Position numbers and translations under genes: made by a program
Shown here: piece by piece, positions 44,477 through 53,785 of the stretch
How the letters are laid out: each line of letters begins with the position of its first letter
How positions within the stretch are numbered: position 1 is the first letter of the stretch
Notes under the pieces: model-generated
The model's database searches: none
What the model saw: the letters and a program-made list of their open reading frames with translations, nothing else
What the model was told of the DNA's origin: nothing
Source of the DNA: an uncultured SAR86 cluster bacterium
GTDB lineage: Bacteria > Pseudomonadota > Gammaproteobacteria > Magnimaribacterales > D2472
DNA length: 57,526 nucleotides
Reading direction: 5' to 3'
NCBI GenBank assembly: GCA_902610905.1
Contig: CACLXS010000005.1
Coordinates: 1 to 57,526, forward strand

Positions 44477-45368
44477 TAATAATATTTTGAACTACTTCCT
44501 CGTATTCCAATCCAAGAAAGCTTCCTGATTTTGGAACACAACTGTGTGATGTCATTCCTGGAACGGTATTAATTTCAAGAACATGAAATTGGCCTGTGAT
44601 GTCTTGAAGAATATCAATCCTTGCCCATCCTCTGCAGTTAAGAGCTTTATATGCATTAGAAGCAACCACGTTTATAGATGAGTGTTCCTCAGAAGTAAGA
44701 TAAGCTTCAATAAGCCCTGTATTATTTGAGATATATTTTGCATCATAATCATAAAACTCATTCTCAGTTACTATTTCTATTACCGGCATACATTCATCAT
44801 TGATAATTGTCACAGTAAACTCTTTTCCATCTATACAGTTTTCCATTAAAAATGGTCTATCTATATTGTTTGCATTATTAAGAGCAGCCATAAAATCTTT
44901 ATCGTCTTTTATCTTAAAAATATCAACGCTTGAACCTTCTTGACTTGGTTTTAAAAAATAATTTTTATTTTGAAAATCTTTGAAAGGTTCATTTAAAAAT
45001 GGTTTTAAAGTCTCATAATATTTCCATGATGGAGTTATAACATTATGAGATTTTAAAATTGTTTTACATGTATTTTTATCCCATGTATTTCTACAAGCCT
45101 CTGGCCCTGATCCAGTATAAGGTATAGATAAATCATCAAATTTTTCTTGAAGATTACCTCCTTCACCCTCAAATCCATGCAATGCTATAAAAATAAGATC
45201 ATATGTTTTAAAAATATTAAGATCACTAATAGTTTTAAAATCTACAATAGTTGTTTCGTATCCTAATTTTTTCAGGGCATCATAGACTCCCTTACCACTT
45301 TGCAAAGATATCTCTCTTTCTGATGACGAACCGCCACATATAACAATAATTTTTTTTATTTCTTCCAT
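44463..45368 (-). CDS. ddl: D-alanine--D-alanine ligase
   Basis: 301-residue ATP-grasp ligase. VICGGSSSEREISLQSG, FIALHGFEGEGGNLQ, PYTGSGPEACRNTWDKNTCK, LKPSQEGSSVDIFKI and EINTVPGMTSHS are diagnostic. The ATG at 45368 is preferred; an ATG at 45389 would add seven residues and a longer overlap with murC. It overlaps ftsQ by 14 nt. It uses D-Ala from Alr and supplies MurF. Confidence 0.97.
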   Translation of the reverse strand: MEEIKKIIVICGGSSSEREISLQSGKGVYDALKKLGYETTIVDFKTISDLNIFKTYDLIFIALHGFEGEGGNLQEKFDDLSIPYTGSGPEACRNTWDKNTCKTILKSHNVITPSWKYYETLKPFLNEPFKDFQNKNYFLKPSQEGSSVDIFKIKDDKDFMAALNNANNIDRPFLMENCIDGKEFTVTIINDECMPVIEIVTENEFYDYDAKYISNNTGLIEAYLTSEEHSSINVVASNAYKALNCRGWARIDILQDITGQFHVLEINTVPGMTSHSCVPKSGSFLGLEYEEVVQNIINAKL

Positions 45369-46750
45369 GTTTCTTTTATTAATTCGCATACGCTTGAAAC
45401 ACTGCCTGCTCCTTGGGTAATAAGAACATCGAAACTATTTTCTTTTGATTGAATAAGTTTAATTACATCATTATGTTTTTTGATATACGAAACATCTTTA
45501 TGTCCGTTTTGTTTAAGTGTTTCAACAATGGTTCTTGAATCAATGCCTTTGATAGGATTTTCACTTGCAGCATAAATATCCAGCATTATCAATGAATCAA
45601 CTTTTTTAAGAACTTGAATAAAATCATCGAATAATTGTGCTGTTCTTGAAAATCGATGAGGTTGAAATATCATACATATCTTTTTTCTAGGAAATTCCTC
45701 TTTGCATGCTTTTATATTAGAGAGAATTTCTATTGGATGATGACCATAATCATCTATTAGAATTTTATTATTCGAATTAATTTCAATGTCTGCCTTCTCA
45801 TACCTTCTGCCAACTCCTGTAAATTCTTTAATGCCTTTTTTTATTGCATTTATAGTTAGACCTTCTTCTATACATACAGCTATAGAAGCTGTAGCGTTAT
45901 AAATATTATGAAAACCAGGCTGCCTAATGCAAAAGGCATATTTTTTACTTCTTTGATTATCCATAATCTCAAAGGTCTGAAATCCGTTTTTATAACCAGA
46001 ATTTAAAATTTGAAAATCTACATTTTTTGATTTTCCAAAAGTAATCTGTTTTCTTGAAATTCTTTTTGTAATTTTTTTTATATTTTTATCATCTCCATTA
46101 ACTATCAGATATCCATAAAAAGGCACATTCTCTGAAAATTGAATAAATGAATCTAAAAGGTTTTCAAAATTATTGTCATAGTGAATCAAATGATCATCAT
46201 CTATATTAGTTAATATTGCTGCATCTGGGATTAAATGAGTAAAAGATCCATCACTTTCATCTGCTTCTGCTATTAAATAATTTCCCATACCTAAATCAGA
46301 GTTTTCATCGGTGCTTAAAACTTTTCCTCCAACTACATATGTTGGGCTTAATTCAGCAGTATTAAAAATTTTTGCAATCATGCTTGTGGTAGTTGTTTTA
46401 CCGTGACTTCCAGCGATGGCTATGCTCTCATAACCTCTCATAATGCTGCCAAGCATTTCAGCACGAGGAATTATTGTTATACCATTCTTTATGCCTTCAA
46501 GAATTTCTGGATTTTTATTATCAATAGCAGTTGAGACTACTATTAAGTTCGCTCTTTTGATGTTTGTTTTGTTATGACCTATAAAGACTTTTGCGCCCTC
46601 TTTCTTAATTTTTTTTAGCTCATATGTATCATTAATGTCAGATCCAGATACTTTGTAGCCCTTTTTGAGAAGCAATCTTGCTATACCTATCATTCCGGCA
46701 CCGCCTATGCCTACAAAATGTATATGTTTTATTTTTTTAAAAAAATTCAT
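45356..46750 (-). CDS. murC: UDP-N-acetylmuramate--L-alanine ligase
   Basis: 464 residues adding L-Ala to UDP-MurNAc. N-terminal HFVGIGGAGMIGIA, P-loop IAGSHGKTTTTSM, EADESDGSF, NIDDDHL and DYGHHPIEI are intact. Overlaps murG by 4 nt. Length is normal (E. coli 491). Confidence 0.98.
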   Translation of the reverse strand: MNFFKKIKHIHFVGIGGAGMIGIARLLLKKGYKVSGSDINDTYELKKIKKEGAKVFIGHNKTNIKRANLIVVSTAIDNKNPEILEGIKNGITIIPRAEMLGSIMRGYESIAIAGSHGKTTTTSMIAKIFNTAELSPTYVVGGKVLSTDENSDLGMGNYLIAEADESDGSFTHLIPDAAILTNIDDDHLIHYDNNFENLLDSFIQFSENVPFYGYLIVNGDDKNIKKITKRISRKQITFGKSKNVDFQILNSGYKNGFQTFEIMDNQRSKKYAFCIRQPGFHNIYNATASIAVCIEEGLTINAIKKGIKEFTGVGRRYEKADIEINSNNKILIDDYGHHPIEILSNIKACKEEFPRKKICMIFQPHRFSRTAQLFDDFIQVLKKVDSLIMLDIYAASENPIKGIDSRTIVETLKQNGHKDVSYIKKHNDVIKLIQSKENSFDVLITQGAGSVSSVCELIKETWKK

Positions 46751-47796
46751 TTCATTTGCTCAAGGTATTCAATAACTTTGCCTGCGATAATAGAAGCTGA
46801 TTCAAGATGGTTTTTATTTCTGTGTATTTTCCATTTATTGTATGTTTTTTGATTAACAATTGTTGATATCTTTTTTTTAAGGGCATCTAAACCATCTTTT
46901 TCTTCATGTATAAGCCCCATATTTAAGTCCTCAATATGTTTTGCATTGTAAAATTGATGATTATCAATAGCAGACGGTAACGGTATCATAAGTAAGCCTT
47001 TGGATAATGAGGTAACCTCAGAAACAGATAAGGCTCCTGCTCTAGAAATAACAAAATCAGACCAGCTTATTAATGATTCAGGGTTTTCATAGAAATCTTT
47101 GACTTCAGCCTCAATATTAAATTTTTTATACACGTCCTTTAAGTCTTTATCCTTTCCTTTACCACATTGATGCTTAACTAATACTTTTTTACTTAGACCT
47201 TCGAATGCCATTGGGATATTAGTATTTATATACTCTGAACCCTGGCTGCCACCAGTTATGTATATCTTTGTAATCTCAGAATAATCTTCCTTTGGAATGT
47301 CTGTACGAAATTCTTCTCTAATGGGGTTGCCGGTAATGCATGTATTTTTGAAAGTTTCTTTTAATTTAAAAGCGCTAAAAATAATCTTTGAAAACTTTCC
47401 AAGCAGCTTATTGGCTGAGCCCAAGACAGCATTTTGTTCATGAATAAATAATGGTTTTCTAGATATATAAAATGCAATACCAACTGGAACTGTAATAAAG
47501 CCGCCAAATCCAATCATAGCATCGATTTTTTCATTTCTAATAATTTTTAAAATTTTAAAAATGCTTATTGGTATAAGTAGCAAAGATTTAATTTTTCCTA
47601 AAAAATTTTTACCCCGGAATCCCTCCATCGATATGTGATAGTAACTAAAACTTGTTTTTTTTAATGCATTGATCTCAATTGGAGAGCCTGAACCAATAAA
47701 AACAATATCATGACCATTATTTTTTAATTCATTGCCAACAGCTATTGCAGGAAAAATATGTCCGCCTGTTTTTGCTGCAGATACCAGAATTTTCAT
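46747..47796 (-). CDS. murG: UDP-GlcNAc:lipid I GlcNAc transferase MurG
   Basis: 349-residue GT28 enzyme converting lipid I to lipid II at the inner face of the membrane. VSAAKTGGHIFPAIAVG, the FGGFITVP loop, HEQNAVLGSANKLL, TGGSQGSEYIN and ISRAGALSVSEV are family signatures. TAKTGGHIFP replaces the more common GTGGHVFP without loss of the glycines. It lies 4 nt after ftsW. Confidence 0.97.
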   Translation of the reverse strand: MKILVSAAKTGGHIFPAIAVGNELKNNGHDIVFIGSGSPIEINALKKTSFSYYHISMEGFRGKNFLGKIKSLLLIPISIFKILKIIRNEKIDAMIGFGGFITVPVGIAFYISRKPLFIHEQNAVLGSANKLLGKFSKIIFSAFKLKETFKNTCITGNPIREEFRTDIPKEDYSEITKIYITGGSQGSEYINTNIPMAFEGLSKKVLVKHQCGKGKDKDLKDVYKKFNIEAEVKDFYENPESLISWSDFVISRAGALSVSEVTSLSKGLLMIPLPSAIDNHQFYNAKHIEDLNMGLIHEEKDGLDALKKKISTIVNQKTYNKWKIHRNKNHLESASIIAGKVIEYLEQMK

Positions 47797-47800
47797 ACGA

Positions 47801-48907
47801 TTATATTAATTTGTTTTCATTATTTATTCTTATAACTATTGCTATAAGGGACATCATAATAATAATACTAGTTCCGCCGTAACTAATAAATGGAAGCGTA
47901 AGTCCTTTTGTTGGAAGCAAACCAATATTCACTGCCATGTTAAACAGAGCTTGAACTGCTATCAAAACCATAATTCCAAAAGAAACATACCCTTGAAATA
48001 GCCTGTCTTTAATAAAAGAATCAAGGGCTACTCTAAGAATACCAATAAACATAACAACAAACAGTGCAATCAAAACCAATCCACCAACTATTCCAAGCTC
48101 TTCAACAAGAATTGCAAAAATAAAATCTGTATGAGCTTCTGGTAAAAAAAAGTTCTTTTGAAAACTATTACCAATGCCTAAGCCAAACCACCCTCCTTGA
48201 CCAATGCTTATTAATGAATTTGAAAGTTGCCAACCAGCATTCCTAACAACATCCTCTGCAAAAGGATCAGTGAAAGCAAGAACTCTAGCCAGTCTCATGG
48301 GTGAGCTTGAAATCGCTAAATATCCCAATAATGATATTAAAATTGATAATAAACTGAACTGAAAAAAAGATATTCCTGCATAAAATAATATTGAAACAAC
48401 AAGCAAGCATATTATTGCTGTAGATCCAAGATCAGGCTGACCCATTATTAATAATGAAATAATAAAAAGAAGGAACAAAGGTTTCAGAAAACTTCTTAGA
48501 GTATTAATTTCAGACATTCTTCTAACCGAATAACCAGATATATATAAAATTAAGCTAAATTTACAAACTTCTGACGGCTGAATGTTTATTGGTCCTAATC
48601 TTATCCATCTAATGCTCCCATTTACTGAAGTACCTATATCTGGAATAAATAAAGCAATTAACAAAAGAATACTTATAAGCATAAACACCCAATCAGATTT
48701 AAATAAAAAATCAGAGGGCAGTAGCAAAAAAATGCTCATTGCAAGTAATCCAACTGAAATGAATATTAGCTGTCTACTAGCAAAATAAAATGGGTCTCCT
48801 GTCATCTCATCAGCAACATAAATACTAGATGAAGCAACCATAATAAACCCAAGGCTCATTATGCTTATAAATGAAAATAAAATTAAAAAATTGTTTGTTC
48901 TATTCAT
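47801..48907 (-). CDS. ftsW: Septal peptidoglycan glycosyltransferase FtsW
   Basis: 368-residue SEDS protein with about ten membrane helices. SSSIYVADEMTGDPFYFASRQ, GSIRWIRLGPINIQPSEVCKFSLILY, MGQPDLGSTAI, PEAHTDFIFAILVEELGIVGG and LPFISYGGTSIIIMM are signatures; the catalytic Asp of the SEDS fold lies in the PEAHTDF loop region. It polymerises lipid II at the septum with FtsI. It overlaps murD by 8 nt. Confidence 0.96.
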   Translation of the reverse strand: MNRTNNFLILFSFISIMSLGFIMVASSSIYVADEMTGDPFYFASRQLIFISVGLLAMSIFLLLPSDFLFKSDWVFMLISILLLIALFIPDIGTSVNGSIRWIRLGPINIQPSEVCKFSLILYISGYSVRRMSEINTLRSFLKPLFLLFIISLLIMGQPDLGSTAIICLLVVSILFYAGISFFQFSLLSILISLLGYLAISSSPMRLARVLAFTDPFAEDVVRNAGWQLSNSLISIGQGGWFGLGIGNSFQKNFFLPEAHTDFIFAILVEELGIVGGLVLIALFVVMFIGILRVALDSFIKDRLFQGYVSFGIMVLIAVQALFNMAVNIGLLPTKGLTLPFISYGGTSIIIMMSLIAIVIRINNENKLI

Positions 48908-49925
48908 CTTGGTTTAAACAAGAATTGAAATGCTCTCCCCTAATCTCAAAATTCTTATAATCCTTACCACTTGGATATCCAGGTGAAAATAAAATATTCT
49001 TTTTATTTGAATCTTTTAGATATGAAATAATATCTTCAAGTGTGTTAAATAATTTTTTGTTATTGTTATCTAAACATGCGTCAATTTCTTTTTTGTGCTC
49101 CCCATAAACTAAAATTTCTTCAGGTCCATTAATCTTAAGAGATTTATGATTTTCCTTTACTGGATCACCACAAACAATTAATACAAAATCTCTCAAACCA
49201 AAAAACTTTATAGCATTTTCAAGAGCAAAGAAGAGCGAGTTAGAGTTGGTTGATTTTGAGTCATTAATGACCGATGGAGTAATTTTTTCAAACCTATAAG
49301 GAAGGTTTTTTAGATCTAATTTTTTTGATTCTTTACCTGTTATCCACTTGAAGAGTTTGTATGGATTATTTTCATTGGAGAAATTTTTTGAACATTTAAT
49401 TTTTTCTTTAGCACTTTTGTAATCTTCAAAAGACCCATGATAATCTAAATGATCTGGTGCTATATTTAAAAGGATTCCATAATCTAAATCATTAAAATTC
49501 ATCTTATCTAATTGAAAACTGGATAACTCTATAATTGAATATGTTTTATTATTATTAATAACATCTAGCATTGGATTACCGATATTACCAACAAGATTAA
49601 CTGTATCTATTTCTTTAATAAGTTGTTCTAAATGAAAGCAAGTTGTGCTTTTTCTGTTTGTTCCAGTGATACCTATTTTTATTGAGTTATCTTCTTTAAA
49701 AAAAATATCGAGATCTGTAACAACCTCAGCGTGTTGTCTAAGTGATTCATATAAATCTTTTGGAATTCCAGGACTGCAAAATATAGTTTTATAATCAGAG
49801 AGATTATTCTTTTTATTATGCTGATCTATATTTTCATCAAAAATATCAAAAGGGATATTTCTATTAGTTAAATATCTTTCGAAAGATTTTCCGGTAACCC
49901 CATAGCCATATATCAAAGATTTCAT
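48900..49925 (-). CDS. murD: UDP-N-acetylmuramoyl-L-alanine--D-glutamate ligase MurD, internally shortened
   Basis: 341 residues against about 440 in E. coli. Present: N-terminal Rossmann-like domain (GYGVTGKSFERYL, CSPGIP), P-loop TGTNRKSTT (Arg91 in place of the usual Gly), Glu133 (IELSSFQLD), His159 (APDHLDYHG), Lys173 of SAKEKI (the carbamylated Lys198 in E. coli), LPYRFE (Arg211), NDSKSTN, and C-terminal FSPGYPSGKDYKNFEIRGEHF. The distance from the DH histidine to the RFE arginine is 52 residues here against about 119 in E. coli, so about 65 residues of the central domain, including the NADD and GxHNxxN regions, are gone. The frame is open throughout. Confidence 0.93.
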   Translation of the reverse strand: MKSLIYGYGVTGKSFERYLTNRNIPFDIFDENIDQHNKKNNLSDYKTIFCSPGIPKDLYESLRQHAEVVTDLDIFFKEDNSIKIGITGTNRKSTTCFHLEQLIKEIDTVNLVGNIGNPMLDVINNNKTYSIIELSSFQLDKMNFNDLDYGILLNIAPDHLDYHGSFEDYKSAKEKIKCSKNFSNENNPYKLFKWITGKESKKLDLKNLPYRFEKITPSVINDSKSTNSNSLFFALENAIKFFGLRDFVLIVCGDPVKENHKSLKINGPEEILVYGEHKKEIDACLDNNNKKLFNTLEDIISYLKDSNKKNILFSPGYPSGKDYKNFEIRGEHFNSCLNQDE

Positions 49926-49934
49926 TCCTTAAAT

Positions 49935-51020
49935 TTATCGAAGTTTTAATGTAGCTAATGCTATTAAAATTAGAACTAATGTAACTATCCAAAACCTAAC
50001 GATGATTTTAGGTTCTGGCCAACCTTTTAATTCATAGTGGTGATGGATAGGCGCCATTAAAAATACTCTTTTTCCTCGAGTCTTATAGGAAATAACCTGA
50101 ATTGCAACACTTAAGGTTTCTATTACAAATACGCCTGCCATGATTGCAAAAACTAGCTCATGTCTTAAAATCACCGCCAGTATTCCTAATATTGCTCCTA
50201 AAGTTAGCGATCCAATATCTCCCATAAAAATTTGAGCAGGATACGTGTTATACCAAAGAAAACCAATACCAGAACCAATAAGTGCTCCGCAAAAGACTAT
50301 TAACTCTCCTGATAATTTTAGGTGAGGTAAATACAGATAATCAGCAATAATTTGGTTACCCATACTATAGGCAATAAGTCCAAGAGCTCCTGCAATAAGA
50401 ACAGATGGCAATATAGCAAGACCATCAAGACCATCTGTCAAATTTACAGCATTAGATGATCCAATTAAAACAAACATTCCAGTTGATATGAATACAAAGG
50501 CACTCATAGGAATTATTAGATCTTTAAAGAAAGGAACAATAAATGAAGTTTCAGCAATCAATTCAGCAGAATGGTATAAGTAATACATAGCTATAAATGA
50601 AGCAATAATTTGTAAGAATATTTTCTGCTTAGAATTAAGTCCATCTGAACTTTTATTTTTTATTTTTAAGTAGTCATCAGAGAATCCAATTAAAGCAAAG
50701 GCGATAGTTGTGAAAAGAACAACCCAAATATATCTGTTGCCTAAGTCGGCCCATAGTAATGTCGAAATCACTAACGACGATAATATTAAAAGCCCACCCA
50801 TAGTTGGTGTTCCTGATTTTTTATAATGAGATTCTGGTCCATCAACTCTAACATGCTGCTCAAACTGCATAGACTTGAGAGACTTTATTAATATTGGGCC
50901 TAATAAAATAGATATTAATAGTCCAGTTACTGTACCGCCCAAGGTTCTTACAGTTAAATAGCGTAAAACATCAAAACCTGGATCTATGTCTACAAGAATA
51001 GTGCCTAAATATTCAAACAT
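49935..51020 (-). CDS. mraY: Phospho-N-acetylmuramoyl-pentapeptide transferase MraY
   Basis: 361 residues, about ten membrane helices, making lipid I from UDP-MurNAc-pentapeptide and undecaprenyl phosphate. KSGTPTMGGLLIL, the Asp-rich FSDDYLKI, NAVNLTDGLDGLAI, FMGDIGSLTLG and APIHHHYELKGWPE are diagnostic and intact. It overlaps murF by 8 nt. Confidence 0.98.
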   Translation of the reverse strand: MFEYLGTILVDIDPGFDVLRYLTVRTLGGTVTGLLISILLGPILIKSLKSMQFEQHVRVDGPESHYKKSGTPTMGGLLILSSLVISTLLWADLGNRYIWVVLFTTIAFALIGFSDDYLKIKNKSSDGLNSKQKIFLQIIASFIAMYYLYHSAELIAETSFIVPFFKDLIIPMSAFVFISTGMFVLIGSSNAVNLTDGLDGLAILPSVLIAGALGLIAYSMGNQIIADYLYLPHLKLSGELIVFCGALIGSGIGFLWYNTYPAQIFMGDIGSLTLGAILGILAVILRHELVFAIMAGVFVIETLSVAIQVISYKTRGKRVFLMAPIHHHYELKGWPEPKIIVRFWIVTLVLILIALATLKLR

Positions 51021-52347
51021 TTATAAATCTCTCCATTTTCATTCCCCTAGAGCCTTTAATCAGAACTATGTCTCCACCTTTAATGTTTTCTTTTATAAAT
51101 TTTTTAATATCATTTTCATTATTAAAAAATAATCCATTTTTACCATATCCAGATACAGCATATTTTGTTAATTCTCCAAAACCAAGAAAAACATCTACTT
51201 TTTTTCTTCTTGCATACTGTCCAACATCAGCATGCATCTTTTTTCTATATCTTCCCAATTCAAGCATGTCACCCATAATGAACACTTTCCGCTTGTTTGA
51301 ATTTGATATGAAATCAATAGCTTTTTTTACAGATTCTGGATTCGCATTATAAGTATCATCAATGAGTAAGGATCCTTTTATCCATTTCTTTTGCTTTTGT
51401 CTTACTTGAGCACCCTTTTCTAATCTTTGATTAAATAATTTTGGTGAGTTTTCAATTAAATATGACACGGCAAATGCTGCAAGAATATTTTTAATGTTAT
51501 GAACTCCAGACAATGAAGTTTTGATTTTATGATCTATATTATATTTATCTGAAATAATATTAAATTCTTGTTTTTTGATTGAGGATTTTATATTTATTGC
51601 ATAAAAATCAGCATTTTGTTCAATACCAAATGTGATCAATTCTTTTCCTCTAATTATTTTTTTCCAGAATTTTAGGTGTTCCTCGTTTTCATTTGGAACT
51701 ACTAAGTAACCATCTTTTTTTATGTTTGAGACTAACTCAGATTTAACTTTTAAGACTCCTTTTATATTTTTGAGTTTTTCTAAATGAGAGTTACCAATAT
51801 TTGTAATTACTCCAATATTTGGTTTTAAAATTGAACTCAAATATTTTATGTCTCCAGGTTTTGCTGCACCCATCTCAATTACTAAATTCTTTGAGTTTTG
51901 TTTTGCGTTAAAAATACTTAAAGGCATTCCAATTTCATTATTATAATTTTTTAAAGTTGATGAGCTTTTTGATAAAACATTTGCAATAATTTTAGTTGTT
52001 GTTGTTTTCCCATTGCTTCCTGTTATGCCTACAACATTTCCGTCAAAAGATTTAAGAATATTGCTTGCAATGTTTTTAAGAGCAGAAATGGAATTATTGA
52101 CATAGATTATGTTTTTATTCTTGCAAGTTTTATATTTCTCACTGTCAGTTATTACAAGACATGCTCCTTTATGAATTGCTTCATCAACATAATCACTACC
52201 ATTAAAATTTTCTCCATTTATACCAATAAATAGCGAGTGTTTTTTGATAGTTCTAGAATCAATAGAAATATCTTTTATCTGTATATTCTTTTTAATGGGA
52301 GTATCTAAATATGTAGATAAGTCATTTGAGTTAGTTATAAATTTCAT
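51013..52347 (-). CDS. murF: UDP-N-acetylmuramoyl-tripeptide--D-alanyl-D-alanine ligase
   Basis: 444 residues adding D-Ala-D-Ala. DSRTIKKHSLFIGINGENFNG, P-loop GITGSNGKTTTTKI, EMGAAKPGDI, NIGNSHLE, SGVHNIKNILAAFAV (the GxHNxxN motif that MurD lacks) and LIDDTYNANPESV are present. It overlaps murE by 17 nt. Length is close to E. coli MurF (452). Confidence 0.97.
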   Translation of the reverse strand: MKFITNSNDLSTYLDTPIKKNIQIKDISIDSRTIKKHSLFIGINGENFNGSDYVDEAIHKGACLVITDSEKYKTCKNKNIIYVNNSISALKNIASNILKSFDGNVVGITGSNGKTTTTKIIANVLSKSSSTLKNYNNEIGMPLSIFNAKQNSKNLVIEMGAAKPGDIKYLSSILKPNIGVITNIGNSHLEKLKNIKGVLKVKSELVSNIKKDGYLVVPNENEEHLKFWKKIIRGKELITFGIEQNADFYAINIKSSIKKQEFNIISDKYNIDHKIKTSLSGVHNIKNILAAFAVSYLIENSPKLFNQRLEKGAQVRQKQKKWIKGSLLIDDTYNANPESVKKAIDFISNSNKRKVFIMGDMLELGRYRKKMHADVGQYARRKKVDVFLGFGELTKYAVSGYGKNGLFFNNENDIKKFIKENIKGGDIVLIKGSRGMKMERFINV

Positions 52348-53785
52348 TCACTACCTCATGATCGCTAAAAAATAGTATCTGACCATCTTTTTCTTGTGTC
52401 TCTTCATGCCCTTTACCCAAAATAACCAAACAATCCTCTTTTTCAATTAAATTTGTTCCATGAATAATAGCTGCTTTTCTATCTTCAATTACATCAATTT
52501 TGCTTTTACTGTTATTGTTTGCAATGGTGTCAGACAAAATTTCACTAAATTCTTCATTTCTAGAATTGTCAGATGTAAATATTACCTTGTCAGCATATTT
52601 CAAAGCAGCATTAAGCATTAATGGTCTTTTTGTTCTATCTCTATTACCTCCACAACCAAAAACGACAACCAAATTATCAAAAAAATCTTGCAATGATGAT
52701 AGGAATAAAAGAAACCCTTCTGGATTATGCGCATAATCAATAATTATATTTGCAGGAATATCTTTTATAAAATCGCTCCTGCCTTTAGGAAGTTTTAGAA
52801 AGTCCAATTTATTGATCTTATTTTTTTCAAAGTATGATAAACCAGCAGAACAAATGGCAAAAATTAAATTAACTATATTAAACTTTGGAAAAATAGATGT
52901 CTCAAATTCATATATTGAAGAACCTTTTTCATTCTTATGAATTATTTTGAATAATGATTTTTTGAAAGAGCATTCAAGAATTTCATAATATATATCAGTA
53001 GAAGGGTTATTGGAAACTCTTATTAGTGAGTTATCTTCAATGAATATATCAGGGTTCTCATTTAAAATTTTTTGGTTGATAAATTTACTTTCAGATTCAG
53101 TACTAAAAATTTTTAATTTACTTTGAGCATAGTTTTCAATGTTTTTATGGTAATCAAGATGATCAGATCCAATATTTAATATAGATGAAGATTTAAAATA
53201 CTTGATATTCTCTAACCTATTTTGATCCAACGCATGTGAGGATATTTCAATACAAACTGCGATATTATTTTTTATTTTATAAAAATTAAATATTTCAAAT
53301 AATTCAAAAATATCAGGCGTTGTTTTATTTGTTATAGATTGATCTAATGGATTGGTATTATATTGAGTTCCGATAGTACCTATATATATCGAACTTAAAC
53401 CTTTTTTTGTAAGTAATTGATGGCATAGGTATGCTGACGTTGTTTTGCCATTTGTTCCTGTAAATGCAAAGTAGTTATGACTATTGAAATTGCTAATTTT
53501 ATAGAAAGCTTCTAGAGCTTTAAAAATCTTCTTACTACCAATAGATTGAAGATCTTTTACATAAATAATATTTTCATTTGATGAACAAAAATTTTTATCG
53601 TTGTGGATAGCTAATTTTGCTCCTTTTTCAAAAGCTTCCTCTATATATTTGCTTCCATGATTTTGTGTTCCTTTTAAAGCAAAAAAGAGAGAGCCCTCTT
53701 TTACTTTATCAGTTGTGTTTGTAATACTCGAAATTTCTATTTCATTAGAAAATTGAATGCCAAGTATTTGTGCTAATTTATTCAT
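52331..53785 (-). CDS. murE: UDP-MurNAc-tripeptide synthetase MurE (presumably DAP-adding)
   Basis: 484 residues adding the third amino acid. P-loop FTGTNGKTT (108-116), TTPD, EISSHALDQNR, SDHLDYHKNIENYAQSKLKIF (carbamylated Lys region) and DYAHNPEG are conserved. The meso-DAP recognition motif DNPR is DNSR (406-409): Asp, Asn and Arg kept, Pro lost. The GRxE segment is GRSD and the usual HNxxN-type motif reads KFNIVN. DAP specificity is inferred from DN-R and from dapA in the genome. It overlaps ftsI by 8 nt. Confidence 0.93.
   Translation of the reverse strand: MNKLAQILGIQFSNEIEISSITNTTDKVKEGSLFFALKGTQNHGSKYIEEAFEKGAKLAIHNDKNFCSSNENIIYVKDLQSIGSKKIFKALEAFYKISNFNSHNYFAFTGTNGKTTSAYLCHQLLTKKGLSSIYIGTIGTQYNTNPLDQSITNKTTPDIFELFEIFNFYKIKNNIAVCIEISSHALDQNRLENIKYFKSSSILNIGSDHLDYHKNIENYAQSKLKIFSTESESKFINQKILNENPDIFIEDNSLIRVSNNPSTDIYYEILECSFKKSLFKIIHKNEKGSSIYEFETSIFPKFNIVNLIFAICSAGLSYFEKNKINKLDFLKLPKGRSDFIKDIPANIIIDYAHNPEGFLLFLSSLQDFFDNLVVVFGCGGNRDRTKRPLMLNAALKYADKVIFTSDNSRNEEFSEILSDTIANNNSKSKIDVIEDRKAAIIHGTNLIEKEDCLVILGKGHEETQEKDGQILFFSDHEVVNEIYN

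Noticed and set aside
48900-49925. A frameshift as the cause of the short MurD
   Set aside because: Motifs before and after the missing part are in one open frame with no stop, so an in-frame deletion fits and a frameshift does not.
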